Shown here in pieces: positions 61,170 to 64,000 of a stretch of 64,000 nt of DNA (position 1 is its first letter; every line of letters starts with the position of its first letter). The DNA lies in the NCBI RefSeq assembly GCF_963082655.1, contig NC_081556.1, positions 2,480,001 through 2,544,000 of the forward strand, written 5' to 3'. The notes below the pieces were generated by a model. It was not told where the DNA came from. It was given only the letters and a program-made list of their open reading frames with translations, and did not search any database. The stretch is from Stomoxys calcitrans. Lineage: Eukaryota; Arthropoda; Insecta; Diptera; Muscidae. Position numbers and translations under genes: made by a program.

Positions 61170-61460
61170 GTGGATTTCGAGAGTCCGCCTATGATGCTGA
61201 ACGCCTGGGTTCGAATCTTGGTGAGAACATCAGAACATCGGCTGCGGTTATCCCTTACTAATGCTGACGACATCTATGAGGTACTATGCTATGTGAAAAT
61301 TTCGCCGAGGCCGAACGGCGTGCCGCAGTGCGACACGCCGTTCGGCCTCGGCCATCAAAAGGAGGCCCCTTATCATTGAGCTTGAAATTTGTATCGGACA
61401 GCACTCAGTTATATGTGAGAAGTTTGCCCCAGTTCCTTAATGGAATGTTCATGGGCATAT
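61170..61460 (+). mobile_element. tRNA-derived SINE copy with internal inversion
   Basis: The head lacks the A box (starts at GAGTCCGCCTATGATGCTGA). B box GGGTTCGAATC is at about 61209. The body ends with CCCCAGTTCCTTAATGGAAT. The GC-rich middle (61304-61352) is an inverted duplication forming a perfect 19-bp-arm hairpin, unlike the other copies. Confidence 0.88.
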
Positions 61461-62087
61461 TTGCAATATAAATTTATGTTTAAAATTTGTTTCTATTATG
61501 GAGTTAAGACCTTAAACCGTGGTTTTGGGCTTTAACAGCTTTAACTAATATGGGTCGAGGGTACAAAAAGAGATATCTACAACAGCTGTGTTTTTTTTTT
61601 TTTTTTTTTGTACGTAACAAATTATTTGTATTAACACCATATTAAAAAAGCCTCATTAATTCACATTTCTGAAAGCCCACTACATCTCAAAAAAAAACTC
61701 ACTTTGAATGTTTGAACTATTCACACAATTTTAATTGAATAAATCTGCAATGTGCTGAAAGGACACAAATTAAATTACGTCAATGCACTATTGCCTAGGG
61801 GAACGTATACACAATTTAAATAAAAGATAGATACATCATACGCATTTGGGCTAACACCATTAACCACTACCAGGATATTATCTTTCAAGTGTTTTCTCTA
61901 TTCAGTGTTGAATACAATGACAGCTGTACAATTAAATCAACTGTCATTGGGTTATTAAACAAATTAATGAAGAGATTAATTTATTAACGTAGTTCGAAAA
62001 ATTTTGTTGAACATTGAGGTTAGCCATCAACAAAAAATTAAATAAAATGTTTTTAAAGTGAATATCATTATATTAAAACAAATAAAA

Positions 62088-62475
62088 GCTTGCTAAGTTC
62101 GGCCGGGCCAAATCTTTGGAACCCACAACCATTGATTCTGCAAAAACTTATGCAAACTTAATTTAGTTGAGCGGCATAATTTTATTCTACATCCCAAACT
62201 TCTGTCAAACCAGCAAAATTAAAGCTTCTAGGAACCGAACAAGGATAATAGAGAGAACGGTTAATATGGGAAATATATCAGATTATAGACCGATTTAACA
62301 CAGATGTTGGCGGTCATAATAGAACACTATGTGCAAAATTTCAGCCAAATCGGACAAAAATTGTGGCTTCCAGGGGTTCAATAAGTCAAATCGGGAGATT
62401 GGTTTATATGGGAGCTATATCACTTTTTAAGCGGGTAGCTTTACGCGTTCGGCCGCTATCGTGACTTCGACAGAA
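62088..62475 (-). repeat. Family C repeat, left part, interrupted by the minisatellite
   Basis: Starts with the reversed tip GCTTGCTAAGTTCGGCCGGG, one unit with TTTCAGCCAAATCGGACAAA, then TTACGCGTTCGGCCGCTATC. It reaches the point where the copy at 36191 has its GGACGGAC block and runs straight into the array. The right flank 63409-63475 carries an end of a related element (TTATCTGTTATCCTTTGTTT, matching 42340). Confidence 0.72.
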
Positions 62476-63408
62476 GGGACGGACGGAGGGACGGACGGAG
62501 GGACGGACGGAGGGACGGACGGAGGGACGGACGGAGGGACGGACGGAGGGACGGACGGAGGGACGGACGGAGGGACGGACGGAGGGACGGACGGAGGGAC
62601 GGACGGAGGGACGGACGGAGGGACGGACGGAGGGACGGACGGAGGGACGGACGGAGGGACGGACGGAGGGACGGACGGAGGGACGGACGGAGGGACGGAC
62701 GGAGGGACGGACGGAGGGACGGACGGAGGGACGGACGGAGGGACGGACGGAGGGACGGACGGAGGGACGGACGGAGGGACGGACGGAGGGACGGACGGAG
62801 GGACGGACGGAGGGACGGACGGAGGGACGGACGGAGGGACGGACGGAGGGACGGACGGAGGGACGGACGGAGGGACGGACGGAGGGACGGACGGAGGGAC
62901 GGACGGAGGGACGGACGGAGGGACGGACGGAGGGACGGACGGAGGGACGGACGGAGGGACGGACGGAGGGACGGACGGAGGGACGGACGGAGGGACGGAC
63001 GGAGGGACGGACGGAGGGACGGACGGAGGGACGGACGGAGGGACGGACGGAGGGACGGACGGAGGGACGGACGGAGGGACGGACGGAGGGACGGACGGAG
63101 GGACGGACGGAGGGACGGACGGAGGGACGGACGGAGGGACGGACGGAGGGACGGACGGAGGGACGGACGGAGGGACGGACGGAGGGACGGACGGAGGGAC
63201 GGACGGAGGGACGGACGGAGGGACGGACGGAGGGACGGGCGGAGGGACGGACGGAGGGACGGGCGGAGGGACGGACGGAGGGACGGACGGAGGGACGGAC
63301 GGAGGGACGGACGGAGGGACGGACGGAGGGACGGACGGAGGGACGGACGAGGGACGGACGGAGGGACGGACGGAGGGAGGGACGGACGGAGGGAGGGACG
63401 GAGGGACA
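62476..63408. repeat. 12-bp minisatellite, about 77 copies
   Basis: Unit GGGACGGACGGA, almost perfect from 62476 to about 63230. Single-base variants (GGGC for GGAC) appear near 63237 and 63261, and indels after 63348. Frames on both strands are open for about 320 codons (Gly-Thr-Asp-Gly or Arg-Pro-Ser-Leu repeats) and are not genes. Homogeneous centre and degenerate right edge suggest recent expansion. Confidence 0.97.
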
Positions 63409-63523
63409 ATAGCAATTCTTATCTGTTATCCTTTGTTTGCCTATAACGAGATACCAGGCAGGTAACTTGTTTTTTTCTTATTCTGAAATGTATCCTCCCT
63501 AATGTATATGCAAACCATTATTT

Positions 63524-63532
63524 TATATAAAA
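63524..63532 (+). promoter_or_regulatory. Possible TATA box of the receptor gene
   Basis: TATATAAAA lies 43 bp before the ATG at 63575. The spacing would give a very short 5' UTR. AT-rich context makes chance occurrence likely. Confidence 0.25.
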
Positions 63533-63574
63533 TACAAAAATAATACAAACTTTTTGTTCATATCCAAGTTATAA

Positions 63575-64000
63575 ATGGAAGGCATAACACAGCAAACAAT
63601 CTTCTCCGAACTAATTGAAGTCCTGGAGAAATGGACATGGAAAATTTCCTACTATTACGCTTTGGTTTTGGGTCTCTCACCGGCGCCATACAACTTCAAA
63701 ACACATCGATTTCAATACTCATTGACCTATCTGTGGTACAGTGCTCTAATACAGGTTACCTGCCTAATGATGTATCCCCTGAGTACACCACTCTTTGCCA
63801 GTGAGGAGACTCAACAGGACTACTATATGCATAGCAATGCCATATTGGTATGGACTTACTATGTGGGCAAAGCCACCCGAATTCTGGCAAATTTGGTTTT
63901 AAGTTTAGAAATCTGGCTGAATCGAAAACAGATATTAGACCTATACCAAAACTATTGGGCATTTACAAAGAAGTATGAAGAGTTTTATCAACGCTACAAT
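63575..64000 (+). CDS. Gustatory-receptor-like (7tm_7) protein, 5' part
   Basis: 142 codons open from ATG to the window end, so the gene is cut by the border. The start is chosen because stops precede it in frame and ATAAATGG is an acceptable fly initiation context. The protein begins MEGITQQTIFSELIEVLEKW, then KISYYYALVLGLSPAPYNF, a segment with RFQYSLTYLWYSALIQVTCL (first transmembrane helix), WTYYVGKATRILANLVLSLE (second) and ILDLYQNYWAFTKKYEEFY. This arrangement (N-terminal SP-like residues after a short helix, TM1, TM2, then an amphipathic charged stretch) is that of insect gustatory receptors, ligand-gated cation channels of chemosensory neurons. The diagnostic TYhhhhhQF motif of the last helix lies outside the window, so the subfamily cannot be given. 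Confidence 0.82.
   Translation, partial: MEGITQQTIFSELIEVLEKWTWKISYYYALVLGLSPAPYNFKTHRFQYSLTYLWYSALIQVTCLMMYPLSTPLFASEETQQDYYMHSNAILVWTYYVGKATRILANLVLSLEIWLNRKQILDLYQNYWAFTKKYEEFYQRYN

Noticed and set aside
62456..63465. Long open frames of about 320-334 codons on both strands in the 12-bp minisatellite
   Set aside because: Pure consequence of a stop-free unit whose length is a multiple of three; open on both strands with no flanking gene signals.

Overview
The window looks like nuclear DNA of a higher (calyptrate, probably muscid-type) fly. The reasons are GT-AG introns several kb long, AT-rich non-coding DNA, mini-me/DINE-1-like repeats carrying (GTCY)n blocks, tRNA-derived SINEs, mariner-type elements and decayed LINEs whose relatives appear many times in the same window. 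The fly assignment is an inference from protein and repeat types; no species-diagnostic marker was seen.

Two protein-coding genes can be supported. The first is a + strand gene encoding a single-pass membrane protein with several CUB domains and one LDL-receptor class A-like domain. Its last five exons are at 4366-4472, 9335-9508, 25870-26024, 30695-30974 and 54135-55707. The splice phases chain perfectly and give 762 residues up to the stop codon. The start codon and signal peptide lie upstream of what can be recognised, probably outside the window. The second is the first 142 codons of a gustatory-receptor-like (7tm_7) protein, 63575 to the window end, + strand.

Everything else is intronic or intergenic and mostly repeats. 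1-4365 is upstream/intronic with a LINE endonuclease fragment and an interspersed repeat. Intron 1 (4.9 kb) holds a LINE RT fragment and a 0.6-kb TTTTA microsatellite. Intron 2 (16.4 kb) holds three families of tandem-unit interspersed repeats, a perfectly bounded palindromic mariner derivative and a CTG/CAG-rich MITE. Intron 3 (4.7 kb) holds a minus-strand LINE broken by two other repeats. Intron 4 (23.2 kb) holds full-length interspersed repeats, TACC-rich tandem repeats, several SINEs and a 2.4-kb GGAC-based minisatellite with higher-order structure. 55.7-63.5 kb carries the 3' UTR, a second CTG/CAG MITE, an R1-like LINE, a mariner-type MITE and a 0.93-kb near-perfect 12-bp minisatellite that ends 166 bp before the receptor ATG.

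The most notable structural points are: the two GGAC minisatellites sit exactly where related repeats carry a short GGAC/GTCC block, so they look like expansions of that seed; a 607-bp mariner derivative is a near-perfect palindrome around a transposase core fragment; one SINE copy contains a perfect 19-bp-arm hairpin made by a local inversion; and the CUB protein has an LDLa-like module lacking the usual acidic calcium motif. No bacterial-type system, CRISPR array, rRNA or intact tRNA gene was seen.
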